Source: Gymnorhina tibicen (lineage: Eukaryota > Chordata > Aves > Passeriformes > Artamidae). From it: DNA of 64,000 nt. Position 1 is the stretch's first letter. Each line of letters begins with the position of its first letter. The translations under genes and the position numbers were made by a program. The DNA is taken from positions 639,119 through 703,118 of the forward strand of contig VXAZ01002496.1 in the NCBI GenBank assembly GCA_013399875.1, written 5' to 3'. The notes under the pieces are model-generated. The model made no database searches. It saw nothing but the letters and a program-made list of their open reading frames with translations, and was not told where the DNA came from. Shown here one piece after another: positions 1-12,800 of this stretch.

Positions 1-3000
1 TAGCTGGTAACATGTGCCTTATGGCCCCTCCAGTTATTCTTGTGTATTTGCATCCTGTAAAGGTCACATCTCCTGTCCTGGGTGTTCAGAGCTGGTGAAG
101 ATTAAGTGATGAATGAGTTCTTCTTGGAAAAGACTTATTGCAAGCACAAGTAGTCATTTCCAACAGGGTAACTCAAGATAAGCATGGATTAACTGAGTTA
201 GTAGGCTTCTGATTTGAATCTGGTTTACTGTGGTTTTATTCACCCTGTACAGCAGCCCAGACCCTTGGTTTATGTCTTATGCTGGAAACTAAAAGCCAGT
301 GGTGCTTCTAAGAGGCTCCTGTAAATATAGGTTGATAGTGTGGGATTTTTCTTCCATATTCATTTATGATGTTGCAAAATGTTTTGTATGAAATATTGTG
401 GAGGTATTAATAAATACCTGTAACACTGTTGCTTTGTTGGTTTGCAGTTACCCAATTATTCCAGCAAACCCACTGACTATAAGGAGGTTTTTGACACAAA
501 AAGCAGTTCGATGAATGTGTGAGGGAGTGAGATGTGATCAGCTACTTGACTTGTATCCTTCTCTGATACCAGCCCATTTTGCCAGAATTGCCCTCAGTGA
601 GCACTGGCCAGCCCATTGGCAGTGACGCCAGGAAATTTGCTGGTGCACAGGAGCAGGAGGGACCATTGCTTTCTCCCTGGTAGTACCACGAGGTAACCTT
701 CAACTGTGCGAGGCGACCAGCTACTGTGAGACTGTCTTTTTGTTTAGTCTCTTTTAACAACCCCCAACCCCCCAAAAAAACAAATAAACAAAAGCCCCCA
801 TCAACAGCAGCCGAAGTTCTTCGAGTCAGCTGTGGGTTTTTCTGCTGCTGCAAGATGGACTTTCTTGCTGGGCAGCTTTTGTTAGGCAGCTTGAGACTCT
901 TTCAGGTTGACCTGGTGCTTGGGACTGGCTCCTTCAGCCAGTCTCCACACTGCATTGCTTCCCAACATTTTCTGCAATTGCCATGAATATTTCTGTTACT
1001 GTCTTTCTAAGCTCCTCGATCTTTCCTTCAAGCAAAGCATAGGACTCCCATCCCAGTTGGACTGAAGGTTTTGTAGGACAAAATGAAGACTTTCGTGGGA
1101 TACCAAAGCCTCATGCAGTCACAGAACATTCTTAATGTTTTGAGCCATAGAGAGCAGGCTTGGGGACCACATCTTGCAGGACACTGCGGTAATGGAGCAC
1201 CCATCTTGAGTTCCTCACGGCTCAAACAGTGTCCACTGGAAATTACATTTTATTTTCCTTGTGGTGGGGTGCTCCCCTCCTTCCTCCTGAGTTTAAATCC
1301 TGCCCTTGGAGCCTACTGCAGTGGCAACAGCTGAAACATAATGAAAGAATATTTATTCATTCAGAGAGCCTTTCAGGGACACAAAAAAAACATTTGAGGT
1401 GACTCCCTTCCTTTTCAATAATTATGTGTGAGTGTTTTCACGTATATTGAGGAATGCTCTCTGCAAGAGGCTGAAACCACTGCTGACAGCTCTATCCTCT
1501 GTATTCTGATGCAGTGTTCAGATAACTCCCTCTACTTCGAACCAGATTGCATCCCTAGAGAAAATCTCTCTGGGAATGAAATTGGGCAGCTTGACTGTAT
1601 CATTTTATATTGTCATTTGAAAGAATCATTTCTCTGCAGCTGGGACTGTTCCTCTGAAAGTAGTGAAGGTTATAATTTACTTAGCTCCAGCAGGGCAGGG
1701 GATGCTGCTCAGCCACACGCACAGTCTTATTGTTTTCACAGCACTGAGCAGCACCATCTTCTCAGACTCGGAGCCTAGGGTTTAATACAGCTTATGAGAA
1801 ATGGCAGCTTTGGCAAGAAAATGGAATAAAAGTGTTAATATGCAATGCCTTTTTAATTCCCACATGAAGTGAAAATTAGCCTCCTTCCACTTCGCAGGAA
1901 AAAATTTACCAAGAGGGGATCTGAAGAAAAGATTGTTTTATTTTTCCTTAATATGCTGTATTGCACTTACCTCCATGTTATCAGTAACTGAAACTGAGCC
2001 TCAGTTGTCAAAACAGGCAAAGCATGTTTTGGATATGTATGGAAGGGTGTCTCCGTGTGCTGAGTTAACACTTGATCCTGGATGGTCATCACTGACCTAC
2101 CCAATGTCCACCTACTCTTCCAGCCTCTAGGGACGGCATTCATGGTCACTTGTGGTCCAACCCAGCTCCCGGGTATGTCAGTGGGAAAGCTCTTGTTGAC
2201 TTAATTTGGAGCTGGCTTGTGCCCCACACTTCAGGATGCTGCAGGGTTACTTGCGTGTGGGGAGGAATGAGACCTAATACTCCACCGTGAAATGAACTAT
2301 TTTAGCTTGACATCCAACGCCGTGCTGCACGCTTCATTCTTGAGGGTGATGGGAAGTATTCTCTCACCAGCAGTGCACTGGGGCCAGGGAAACATTCCTG
2401 CCCTTCCTGCAACAACTGGCAGGGGAAAGCACCTGCTGGGGATCCCGTTGCCTGGTGTGCTGTTACTTGTGCTTTAGTCTGTCAGCTGTCGTGGCAGAAG
2501 TTACACTTACTGGCTGTTGATGCTGTGGGATAGGATCAGATTGCTCCTTATGGGTTGGAAGACTTGAATGCTTTGGTAGATGCTCCCATATATAGTGTGC
2601 TCTCTGCTTGATCCGTAAGAGTCCCAGCAAGCTTACCAAAATAGTGCAGGAGTGGAAGGTACGCAACCAACTGCTCTCTCCATCCCAGTGTGGAATGTGA
2701 TGGCTCCGGAGATGAACGCAGCCATGCCCGGTTGGAAAAGTCAGTTAGAGGTCAGGAGAGAAGGACCCAGGTATGGAGAGCTGAGAATGTATGCCATGCT
2801 GCAGCTCTGCAGGCAAGGCCTCTGGGCCAGTGAAGTGGTTTTTGATGCACACATGGAAAGGATGTGGCTTGGCAGAAGTCAGGCAATGAATCAGATGAAC
2901 CCCAGAGGTCTAATCTTTGAGGAGCATTCTGTGGCCATTGGCAAACTCCTTCTCCTTGCAGAACCAAGGACAACCGATAGATGAAGAACTACAGCAGGAG

Positions 3001-4623
3001 CCAGATAATGCTTTGAGTTCCAAAAAATGGATTTTATACAGGCTTGCATTTAACAGGCTGATACACTTGGAATTTGATTCCAAACAACTTTCTTTTTTAG
3101 CACTGAAAGATGAAATAGTTGTGATGTGATTGTCTTTTTTTTCTATTTAGCAGAAGTTGGCTTTTGTATGAGATGACTGGGGGCATTGCAAGGGTGCTGA
3201 AAATGCAGATATGGGTGGTCATAAGGATCCCTAATGTTCTTACATAAAAATACAGTAAATACATGTGCATGCATAAAAACGTGTGTGGCAACACATATAT
3301 ATTTATGCCAATTTAGCAAATTGTGACAGTAAAATCTTTTCATTATTAAAAAGAAAAAAGCGCATGTTGTTTCCAGTTCCAGCTGGCTAAGCGCAGGTTT
3401 ATTTTTTTCTGGCTAGACTGCTCTGGAAACTTAAGTCCAATATTTACACACACTGCTCGTGCTAGAAGTGATATAATCCTATTTCAGAGCAGTTTAGTCA
3501 TTTATACCAGCGTAGGTTCACAGAGGTTACATGATGCAAACATAAATCAGCAGAAGCTGGGTTCCAGTGAGAGTTTAAGTTTTCAGAGCCCTGGAAGGCA
3601 CTGGCAGTCATCTTAATGTGGAAAACTAACACACAGACCATAAATATGCTGAGTGCAGTGCTTTTTGTGGCCATAAGCAAAGCTTATATTTCTTTCATTT
3701 TAGAAAAGAGCTATTTGTATATGTTTGTGCAGCATTTTATGTTGTCACTGCCAATCTAACTTCTCTCTGTCCCCTTACTAAGCTGTAATACATCTACCTC
3801 TCTGTTCCCCCATCCTCCCACTTACTCTTTTTGGGGGATCCAAATACCATGGTACTGTGCTTAGTGGATGTAAATACCTATTTCAAAACGAAGCAGCAGC
3901 TTAGGAGACATGTCATGTCATTCTGCTGCAGCTTGTACAGTGTGTTCACATGCTCTTCTGAGCATGGTTTTGTCCCACCTCTCCAGCTTGCTTTCTGTGG
4001 AGCCTTTCTGCCCTCCAGCAGATCAACACTCCTGCACAACTCACGGTGTCTGTAAACTTAACCTTAGTGATAGCTCCGTGCTGCGTGAACCATTGTCTCT
4101 CTTTGGTTCCACTTGGAGAGCCTCACATCTATTATGCCAGGGCACCTTGGAAAGTGGGATAGTCACAGAGGAGATGCGCCTGCTCTGCTGGGCAGATACT
4201 TGTAGTTGTCCCCTATCCCTTAAGCCTCTGTGTCCAGGTGTTTGTCCTTGCCTTCTAGTGTTTTCTTTTTTCTATTCCAAAGACTTTTGAATGGATCCTG
4301 ACTGCTGCTCCTGTACGGGACCCTGAGGGTCTGACTGTCTTGGTGCTCACCATGGTGCTTAATGTCCTATCTGTCCAGTATCTTTAATTCAGGACTAAAA
4401 TCACTGCATCCATCTGGCTTAGTGTTTGACTACTGAAGCAGCAGATCCCTCTCTTAAAAAACTGAAGTTTTTTAACTGAAGAAATACATCTATAAAACTG
4501 TAATGCTGTGATGTACTTACACCCCATGGCACTCCAAAGAAATCAGTGTATGAGCACAGCAACTGGGGTCTGTGTCATAAATGTGTGTTTTGGAGACAGG
4601 CTTATAAAGTGGGCAAAATCATC
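1..4623. other. Unique non-coding sequence, no gene recognised
   Basis: This stretch has only short open frames (126 codons or fewer) in all six frames and no recognisable domain. I see no clear interspersed repeat. The segment around 3478-3560 has a vague resemblance to an old amniote dispersed repeat, but not enough to call. It is ordinary AT-rich vertebrate sequence with scattered AATAAA words, for example near 408 and 1827, that cannot be assigned to a transcript. The left end is cut by the window. Confidence 0.6.
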
Positions 4624-4671
4624 CTCTCTCTCTCTCCTGGTTTGATTTTTTGTTTTTTTTTTTTTTTTTTT
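4624..4671. repeat. CT-rich run followed by poly-T tract
   Basis: A short CT dinucleotide run (about 4624-4636) is followed by a T homopolymer of 19 bases at 4653-4671. This is low-complexity sequence. On the minus strand it is a poly-A run, but no retroposed sequence with an obvious source is seen next to it. Confidence 0.9.
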
Positions 4672-7120
4672 CCCCTCAAAAGTTGTTAAGTAGCAGTGTG
4701 TTTGTAGGGCTTTTTAAATACCGGTACTTGTGAGCCAAGAGAAAACATGATGTGGTGTGCTTCAGTAATAAGTAGCTCCAACAGAAAGATGTAATTGTGC
4801 TGCTGCTTCTGGTGACCTCATGAACCACATGAGTGGGCTTGGGCTGGCTTCTCACTACATGCCTCAGATGGGAGGTGCTTTGATTGCACAGTTGTATTTG
4901 AAAATTACACCAACAGTACTTTGATCGCTTCGGCTCAATTTCTGTGCTTCTTACTTGCAGCTGTTTCAAACCTTCCCCTTCTTCCATCCATGGGTGATTT
5001 GAAAGTGTGCTGTATTTCAGTATCAGTATGGTGTGGATCTTCAGCTACTGTCTTTTCTGTCATGATGGCTCCTCTTGGCTTCCTCACCAAGCCCTCTCTC
5101 TGGTGTCCCTGTGCTTCCAGTTAAACTGCTCACCCCCTCTGGCAGCTCCTGCCTGCCCTTCGGCCTTCAGCCTTCCTTAACTGAAATGCTGATTTCTGTT
5201 CTGACTGGGCGTTTGTGAACGTACTTGTGCAAAATACGGTACTACCTAGTGGTGCAAATTGCCCAATCTGTGTTCAGTGATGACCTTGCAAAATCCAGCC
5301 TCTAGTGCAGCAGTGCTTGTGCATTTGTGGCCTTGTGGCACAGCACACAGACACTGGGGACGTGCCGCTCTTGGTGCTGCACGCAGAGGGGAGGGCGTGA
5401 GCAGCGGCTGCCTGGGTAAGGACACAGGGCTGTCACTGGATCCTGTTGCAGGGACATCCGTTTATTTCAGAGCGGTTGTTGGGGTGCAGTTGCAACTCAA
5501 AACAGGGTGACATCTCAGATGCAGGAAACAGCTGGAGAAGCATTGCAGCTGAAACGGCACGACAGTGGGGTTGGTTGGTGAGACGCTGCAGCGGTTTGCT
5601 GCTTCGTGTCCCTTCCTTCAGTAGCTTTTCTTCCCACCCACCTGTCCTCCTCCCCCCACCCCAAGATCTTGGTTTCATCCCAAATTCCTGCAGAGAGGGC
5701 CAGAAGGGAAAGAGCCCTCTTCCCCTGCTCAGGGCAGTTGACTCTCAGGTTGCTATTCCTGGGAACCTTCCCACCACTGTGCACCCAAATTGCTCTGCCA
5801 GCATCCTTTGCCACTTTGATCTTGTGAGTGACAAGTAAGATTAGTTTTCTTCTTGGACTCTTGGGGGAGAGCCAGTGAATGGCTGCCATTGAGAGAAAAA
5901 GAGATCATGGCACGAGTCTGCACAACAACTCTAATCAATAGGATCCCTTTCTTTGGCTGCCAGGTGCCAGAAATGTGGGTTTATGCTCTTCTTGCATAGC
6001 AAGCCTCTGTTGTTACCTGCAGACGGGGTGGGTTGAGGTAGCAGTAGCTTGGCTGGAAGCGGTCCCATACATGGGACTTCCCCAGGGCCAGGGTGGGGCT
6101 GGTGGGCTTCTGTGTGCGATTTCCACCAAGGTCAATGGGATTGCTTGGGTGCCCAGGTGGCATCTGGTTCCTACCCCAGGTTACATCTGGTTAACCAAAA
6201 GTGTGACTGCAAACCAGTTAAATTTGCGTTTAAGTATTGCTGAGCTGACTGAGAGCTGCCTGGGCCAGGAGATTTGCATCAGCTGAGCTAAGGGTGATTC
6301 CTTTTGCTGGTTTCCTTGGATTTGGACACAAATTACTTATAAACCTAGTGATGGGAATGCACATGGGGGATTATGGTCCAGGGTTCCAATTTCCATGGGA
6401 CTTCCACAGAGTTCAGTTCACTGAACAGTGGGTTGGGCATCGCTTTTGTGTGGTAATTAACAGAGATTACAGCATTGATTGCCTTCACTTTTTGGGAAAG
6501 AGTGCCTATTTAGAGGGAGGTATAGCAACTGTGAGTTGGTACATATTGCTTGATGAATAGCAAATACTGCTCTGCACACAATCTGTGCTTTGTTCCCTGG
6601 TTCAAAATTTTCATTTTTTTTCTCGAGGGTCCACTGATTTGTAATGTGAGGTGTGACCCTTACTGTAAGCTGCCTCCCTGTCAGGAAAAAGCCCTGGTAA
6701 GCAGATGCCTGCCTCTCCCAGCTCCACCAGCTGTTGAGCAGACTGACAGCTAAGGGTATGTTTTGCATCTTCCATGGGGAGCACTTTATGTTAGGGAGTA
6801 ATTAGCATTAATAATAATTAAAGTTGGATAAAGATAGTTTATACGTCTACAATGCATTTATTTTGAGAGTCTCAAAATGCATGTAGTTGTGGGCTAGCAA
6901 CCTGGAATGAATCTTGATGCAGCTGGAGTTGATGACTTTAACCCCACTATTCCCTAATAAAAGGTGTGTGAAAGCTGGAAATAAGAGCTTGCCAATTCTG
7001 CTTCTAAGCAACAGCAGGTTGTGGGCAGCACCCCTTCTACCCACACAAGGCTGCTTGTTGTGGATCTTATTTGATATCTATTACAGTAGCTCTTGCACGG
7101 GTCAGCAGAGATCCATTGCC
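4672..7120. other. Unique non-coding sequence, no gene recognised
   Basis: Open frames reach about 130 codons (5446-5838 plus and an overlapping minus frame), but they overlap one another in several frames and show no domain or convincing codon bias. A C-rich run lies near 5646-5662. No interspersed repeat was recognised. Confidence 0.55.
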
Positions 7121-7129
7121 CTTCCTACG

Positions 7130-7345
7130 GAGCAGAGCTCAGGCGGGACGTGCTCACTGCCCCAGGCAGCCCCGCTCCCCAGCAGCAGCGAGAGGCTGCC
7201 CTGGTGTGCACCCCTGCCAGCAGCCAGCGCTGGCACCCGCCTGGGAACGCCTGCTGGCTGCCTGCAGAACTTGGGTGCTCTTTGGTGGGGTGGCCGTGGG
7301 AGGGGTGGGAGCAAGCGGGGGGCAATGGCGGGGCTGCTCGGGAAG
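7130..7345. other. GC-rich block with a G-quadruplex-type motif
   Basis: This block is clearly more GC-rich than its surroundings, with roughly eleven CpG dinucleotides counted by eye, which is below a proper CpG island. At 7287-7309 four G-tracts (GGGG, GGG, GGGG, GGG) are separated by loops of 7, 1 and 1 bases on the + strand, a classical intramolecular G-quadruplex pattern. The many overlapping open frames here (up to 186 codons) come from the scarcity of stop codons in GC-rich sequence and are not called as genes. Confidence 0.6.
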
Positions 7346-7459
7346 GGGACAGTGGAGGTGGTGCCAAAGCAGGGACAAAGCTGGTGTGCTCGGCCTCATT
7401 CCTGCCATGGGCTGGGGGTTGTGAGCTTGTGGAGAGTACGCAGAGCAGAGCTCTCACAG

Positions 7460-9045
7460 CCTCATTTTATTTAATGAGCAAAGCCTTGTGAAGGCAGAGA
7501 TTCTTTTATTGGATCTGTTCCCTGTGTTTTTTTTCCTAGTGCTTAGCTGTGCTTTACGTGTTACTTGGAAGGCTGAAAAGCAGGATCATGTCTATTTATT
7601 AATCTTTGCCTAATAAAGATGACTACCAGATATGTTCTTTGGCCTTAACAAAGAGGTATAATTAGTGATGAGATTAGACATGACCCGAGAGGAGGTGCTT
7701 TGCTTAGGAAAATATTCAGCGATGGCATATAATACAGTCTGTCTGAGGCACCACATCCTCCCTGGGGGCCTTGTCTCGAGCTGAGCAGTGACCCTTCCCA
7801 GCACTTTGGTGCCGTAGGAAACACAGGAAGAATATTAATGATAAGGGGATACACAAAGCAAGCTTTGCCTCAGTCAAACAACGCACCACCAACCTAAAAT
7901 TATTCAGCAGAAGTTTAGTTGGCAAAGTTAATAATTTATGGCTCTGGCTGATAGCACCCCATGCAATAGCAGTGTGTTCAGCAGCCCCAGACCTGATTAA
8001 ATATGCATGGACTCATTGGATGCAATTTCAGTGCAATTAGTGTATGAAGGAAGAAGGAGCTCTATCATTTCTGGAATTGTACTAAAAGGCTCTGGTAGTT
8101 CTTTCATTATAACATTTTACAGGATAGTAGTTGTTCCACATCAGCTGTATTTAAGTACAGTGGTTTAAGGAGCAGCTGCCTGCTGTGTTACGTGCCATAT
8201 GAGAAGACAAGTACTCTGCATGTCACTAGGTACAGAGACTGGAAATACTAAACCTAGTTCAGGACTAGAGAAGCTTGTTGCAGTAGATCATTGAGCTTCG
8301 AGTGCGCCAGATTTGTGTGTGCCGGCAGTGAGGGGCACAGCCCGAGGAAAGGTTAGATGAGAAGAGATCATCCATCTCATTTCTTTTTCCTTTCTTTGCT
8401 GTAAAAACTCAAGTATTGTGCTCATCATAGGCTTCTGAATGCAGGAGCTTAAATACTTTCAGAAACCGTTTAAATAAGAAAGGGGAGAAAATGGGACTGT
8501 ATGTTCCACAGTCAGCATTGTAAGCATCTGGGTGTGTGTCCTGGCAAAACACAGGTGCCCCAATAGCTTTCCTTCCTAGAGCCACATCACCAATAGTTGA
8601 GTTTCACCCATGCCCAGCATGGCCAGCTCTGCAGATGGAGACACGTCTGACCAGTTTGTCCACCAGTTGCCAGTCTGGCTTATTGTTTTGAGTGACCAGG
8701 GAAAATCCTCGCTCTTCTCCACAGCTTCCTTCATTCCTTTCCCTCCTCTCTCCTTCTGTGTCGTTGTTGTTCCCTCTTTTCAGCACTGGCTCCGTTTGAC
8801 TTCCTTCTAGCTGAATACTCTTCAGTATGCTGCCTGCATGTGAGCCATGTTGCCTGAAGCTATTCCAGCTTCCTGTGTTTGTGGCCCATGTCCTATTGTT
8901 CTCCAAAATACATAATTTTACTAGCTTTTCTCCTGGTGATGGTTTAAGACAAACCTCAGAAGGGCTGGGTTGCCTTCAGATGTGGTTCCCCCCCATGCAG
9001 AGTCCACCTGCAGGAGTGGTTCCCTGTAGTGGATTAAAGGGGGCT
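7460..9045. other. Unique AT-rich non-coding sequence
   Basis: No gene or interspersed repeat is recognised. The part at about 7825-8060 is rich in homeodomain-type words (TTAAT, AATTATT, GTTAATAAT, CAATTAG) and has a TATGCATGG word near 8001, which would suit a conserved non-coding element. That can only be shown by alignment with other genomes. Confidence 0.5.
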
Positions 9046-9050
9046 CAAGA

Positions 9051-9083
9051 CCAGAAAGGAGCCAGAAAGGAGCCAGAAAGGAG
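9051..9083. repeat. 11-bp minisatellite, three perfect copies
   Basis: The 11-base unit CCAGAAAGGAG is repeated three times head to tail without mismatch (9051-9061, 9062-9072, 9073-9083). Perfect identity suggests a recent local expansion by slippage. Confidence 0.95.
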
Positions 9084-9195
9084 GTGTGGGCTATGGACAT
9101 TTGCATGGTTTGTAGCATTGCGCTCTGAGCCTTGCAAATCACCAGTGCCAAAAGCACTCCAGTGCCATGGTGGAGAGAGCCAGAGAAGGACTGGG

Positions 9196-9305
9196 GCTTG
9201 AACAGACTGCTGGAGAGCATCTAGTCCAACACCTGGCTTGAGGCAAGACTAACTTCAAATTTAGGTCACTTTGCTCAAGGGCTGTCCAGTCAAGTGTGTT
9301 AAATT
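9196..9305 (-). mobile_element. CR1 LINE 3'-end fragment (old)
   Basis: The + strand reads like the reverse complement of a CR1 3' terminal region: GAGAGCATCTAGTCCAAC, then a decayed middle, then TTGCTCAAGGGCTGTCCAGTC. This matches the conserved order of the CR1 tail (word for 'catctagtccaac', then 'gctcagggc..gtccagtc'). It is too short and diverged to assign to a subfamily, and the terminal 8-bp repeats are not visible. Confidence 0.65.
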
Positions 9306-9734
9306 GAAAGAACAAGAAAAAGAACCTGTGTTCCTGCTCTGCAAATAAATACGTAATTCATCTGTTTTGGCCAGCGTAGGTGAATTGTTCAGGCCATGGG
9401 AAGAGCTTTCATATTTTTGCTTTGGTTAAAATTCTGAAGATGCGCAACCTGTATTTACTGGTATGAGTTCAGACAGGTGTCTGCTCACCTTGTTGTTTGA
9501 TCTTGGTGCCTTGTTGTGTCTGTCCAGCAGAGGCCTGGGTTTGTGTTACGTTTTGCAGCTTGATGGTGTGGAGAGGGGACAGCTGTTTGGTCCTGAAGGG
9601 GCTGCTCATTCAGAAGTGTGGTGCTTGCATCCCTGTGTCTGCATACGCAGGTTCCTGGGAATTTGGGGTAGCTGAATGCAGCCCTTAGTGCCTTTCGATC
9701 CCCTTGAATATTCAAGCCTCCAGCTCCATCCCTT

Positions 9735-9838
9735 GGCTTCCCAGTCAGTAATTTGGGGATAACAGAGGTGTCTGCTTCTCAGAAGTGCTGGCAGGATTAA
9801 TGGGTGAGTGTTTGGGCAGCGCTTTGAAGAGGAATGCT
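9735..9838 (+). mobile_element. MIR-like ancient SINE fragment
   Basis: The stretch contains the hallmark words of the 3' half of MIR-type SINEs in the right order: a cytosine-rich TTGGCTTCCC, TTTGGGGATAACAG, CTTCTCAGAAGTG, GGCAGGATTAATG and GGCAGCGCTTTGAAGA. These correspond to the family's 'cagtttcccc...aatggggataata...ctcacaggg...gaggattaa...agcgctttgaga'. MIR and related elements are known in bird genomes as rare old remnants. A similarity search against a repeat library would confirm it. Confidence 0.55.
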
Positions 9839-9844
9839 TGTGTG

Positions 9845-12800
9845 TGCTGGTGGTGTTGCAGGGTGACAGCTGGTATTTGCTCTACATGTGCAGAGTGGAG
9901 GATGACTTGAGCCAGCTATGGCAAAACTGCAGTCCCACTAATGTTTGTAGCACGTGCAGAATAGTTTGTGCCCCCTCAAAATAAGCATATGCCCCGTTTT
10001 CCACACCTCTTACTGGCTTTGCAGATGCAAACACAGCTCTCCTCACAGGAGTTGCTTCTCTGCCTGTGATGGCCTTCTAATGGGTTTCAGGCACCAAGAA
10101 CGGGTTCAGGAATGGTATGTGTGCCAAACTAGTGCTCAGTCTTGTTTTTGGAGCCCAGGAAAGGTAGTGCCTGTGCAGTAATGCTGGAGTTTAACATATG
10201 GTGTCTAAGTCAGCTGTAACACCTGCAAGACCCCAAGAAGTCACTGTGTTTCTGGTGCTTTGGAGAAAGGTCATGCAAATAGCTTGCTCACCATGGGTGC
10301 AGTGACATTGACCTTCATCAAGCATTTAGTGCTTTTCATCATAGAAGGTGTTAGCTGCAAAACAACCCTTTGAAGGAGGGAGGTGTTGTTAGGAAGATGC
10401 AGAGCTCAGGCACTAGCCAGTCTATCAGGAATTTTATGGAAGAACCTGCAGGTGGGCAGTGCTTGAAGCTAATCCTATATGTCTGCCTGCTGGGCTCATC
10501 TTCATTTCCCCCTTTGACCCTGGGCTCTGTTGACAGACAGAACTGAGTGATAACTTTAGTCTGTCCCGTTCGGGTGTTGGCTTTCAAGGTACGATGATGG
10601 AGTTATAGGTGGCTGGTGGTACAGTGAGGACTTACCAAAGGAGAAGTCTGGAGCACAGAAAAGGGAGATGAGGAGGCAGGCAAGGGAAGGCAAAAAGGAC
10701 CAGGGAATGATGGTGCAGGCCTGAATACCTTTTTGCTCATTTATGTCAAAGAGTCACCCTTATAAATCCATGTGGCAGGATGTTGGCTGCCACTTGCGCA
10801 TTAGCTCTGTGAGGGGAGTCTTAAGCAGGAAGGTAGAAGGAAAAGCATGGCCTGATGAGGAGAAAGAGTAAGAGAATTTGTCAGCGCAAAGAAAATAAAA
10901 AAGCACGTCTTAGAATTTTGGGCTAGAACATTTGTAGCTCATAGAAATTTTCATTTATGCATCTAACTTTAAAAAAAAATTCTAATAATTGGCTTTTGCT
11001 ATCTTTAAAAATGTCATTTTTATTCAATCTACATTTTCTACTACGTGTGTATTTTGTTTACAATCTGAAAAACAATTTAAAATGGTACATTATGAAAAAC
11101 AACTAGATTCAGCTTTGCATCTCTGTCAATTACTTATTTTTTCTCTTCCCCTAGGAAAGGATTTCCCATACTTTATTTTTTCATGCTGCTACTTCTAGAG
11201 GATCTGATCTTTTCAAAGAATTAGCTTTTGCACATCTGGCTGTCAGTAGTACTTGTGTAGTTGTTGGGTTCTTCCCCAACTCAGGAATTTCCTTGATTTG
11301 TAATCTAATGAAAACAATGTGAGTTTTGTGTGTAAAGCTACTTTAGTGATCCTGGGCAGTCTATTGGTTGTTTTTCCTCTAAAACAGTACTTTAGGTATT
11401 GTATTTCCAGGGACGTCCTTCCTTGAAGGAGAAATCATAAATAATAAGGTTTTCATGGATGTTGAACGGATAGAGAGTCTTGAAGTATGGGGAAGCCCGT
11501 ATAGAATTCACTCCTTTTCCTCCTGTAGGAATAGGTTGCTTTCTTTTACATGAAGGATGTGGAGGTTACAGAAATAGATGGCCTGAAAGGGTGGGCAGGG
11601 AGTTAGCTGCTCTGTTGCTTTACAAAACATTTAATAGCAATTTGTAAAGCTGAACAGTATTTCTCTTTGCAGCATTTTATCTGGTAAAATCCTCTAGTTT
11701 AAAAATAGCCTGAGAGTTTTCCTGAACATTTTTATAAAAATTAATTATTGCAATTATTCATTAGGCAAGGCATTCAATAACAGAATGAAGTGTATATGCT
11801 AGGAACAGATTATTGCCTTTAAGGTAAAGATACATTCACATTAAGTTTTGCATAAACATAAATTGATATATAATTGCATAGACCAGTTCTGTTGAGGTTC
11901 TGCATATTCAACAGCTCTGAAAGAGAGGCTGGTTCATATCTTCCATCAGTTTTCAGCAATGGAAGCATGTAAATCATTTTCCCATGAAAATTAAAATTAG
12001 AGTTGCAACATTATTAATCTGGTTACTTAAAACAACTTTTCTCAAAAGCAAGGATAAACCAAGGAGCTATTAGTTAAATACTTGCCTTCAAAACCAAACC
12101 AAAACAAAAAGCAGAATTTTTCAGTGGAAAGCGTTGGTTAGTTGGGACCATGGGAACTGTTTATTTAATGATGTAACTTTTAATATAGTGGTGGTTTAAA
12201 AGCATAATGTAGGAAGGATTTAAATACTTCATTTGTTTCTAGAATATCAGCTGATAACTTGAGTGTAAACAGGAAAATCCAAGTTCTTCAGCCACCCAAA
12301 GCAGGGTGATACCATCACGTAACTAAAGTTGGGGTTACTGCAGATTGAAAGCAGGAATGCTACGCTCCAAAAAAAAAAAATCAGTTAGTGTCTTTTTTAT
12401 CCCAAACCACAGGGTGTTTTTGATTAACCAGTTATTCCTGGCCTCTCAAGGGAGAACTTGGAAATTCAGAGTAAGAAGAAATAGCTAAACAGATGGAAGA
12501 GATTGACATTGTTCTGTTTCACATCAGCTTGAATGGTGTTGGGGACAGAACTGGTGTGATTGAAAATGTGACCACAAAGCCTGTCTTTGACTGTGGATTT
12601 TAAACCTGCTTCCTTTTCTGGCAGAAGAAGAAGCATTGAAAACATGCTGCTGTTGGTATATAACCTACAGGGTTTTTTTCTTTTTCAGTGGTGTTTGGTG
12701 ATGATGACTGTAGACCACCAGTTTACTGAGGTGGTGCTTGTGACCATCTTGAATAGTGACGCTATTGCCAGCTTCTGTGATTTTATTGCTGGTGTTTCAG

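Noticed and set aside
3478..3560. Resemblance to an old amniote repeat with TTTACACCAG-type words
   Set aside because: One short word match only. Same for 38040-38105 and 15990-16030.
4030..4290. Faint similarity to an internal CR1 region
   Set aside because: Only a few short words match and they are not colinear over a useful length.
6914..7474. 186-codon plus-strand open frame
   Set aside because: Lies in a GC-rich block where frames are open on both strands (several overlapping frames of 84-132 codons). No domain and a composition dominated by Ala, Gly, Pro, Ser.
9051..9083. CRISPR-like array
   Set aside because: The 11-bp copies are directly adjacent without spacers and the genome is a vertebrate. 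It is a minisatellite.
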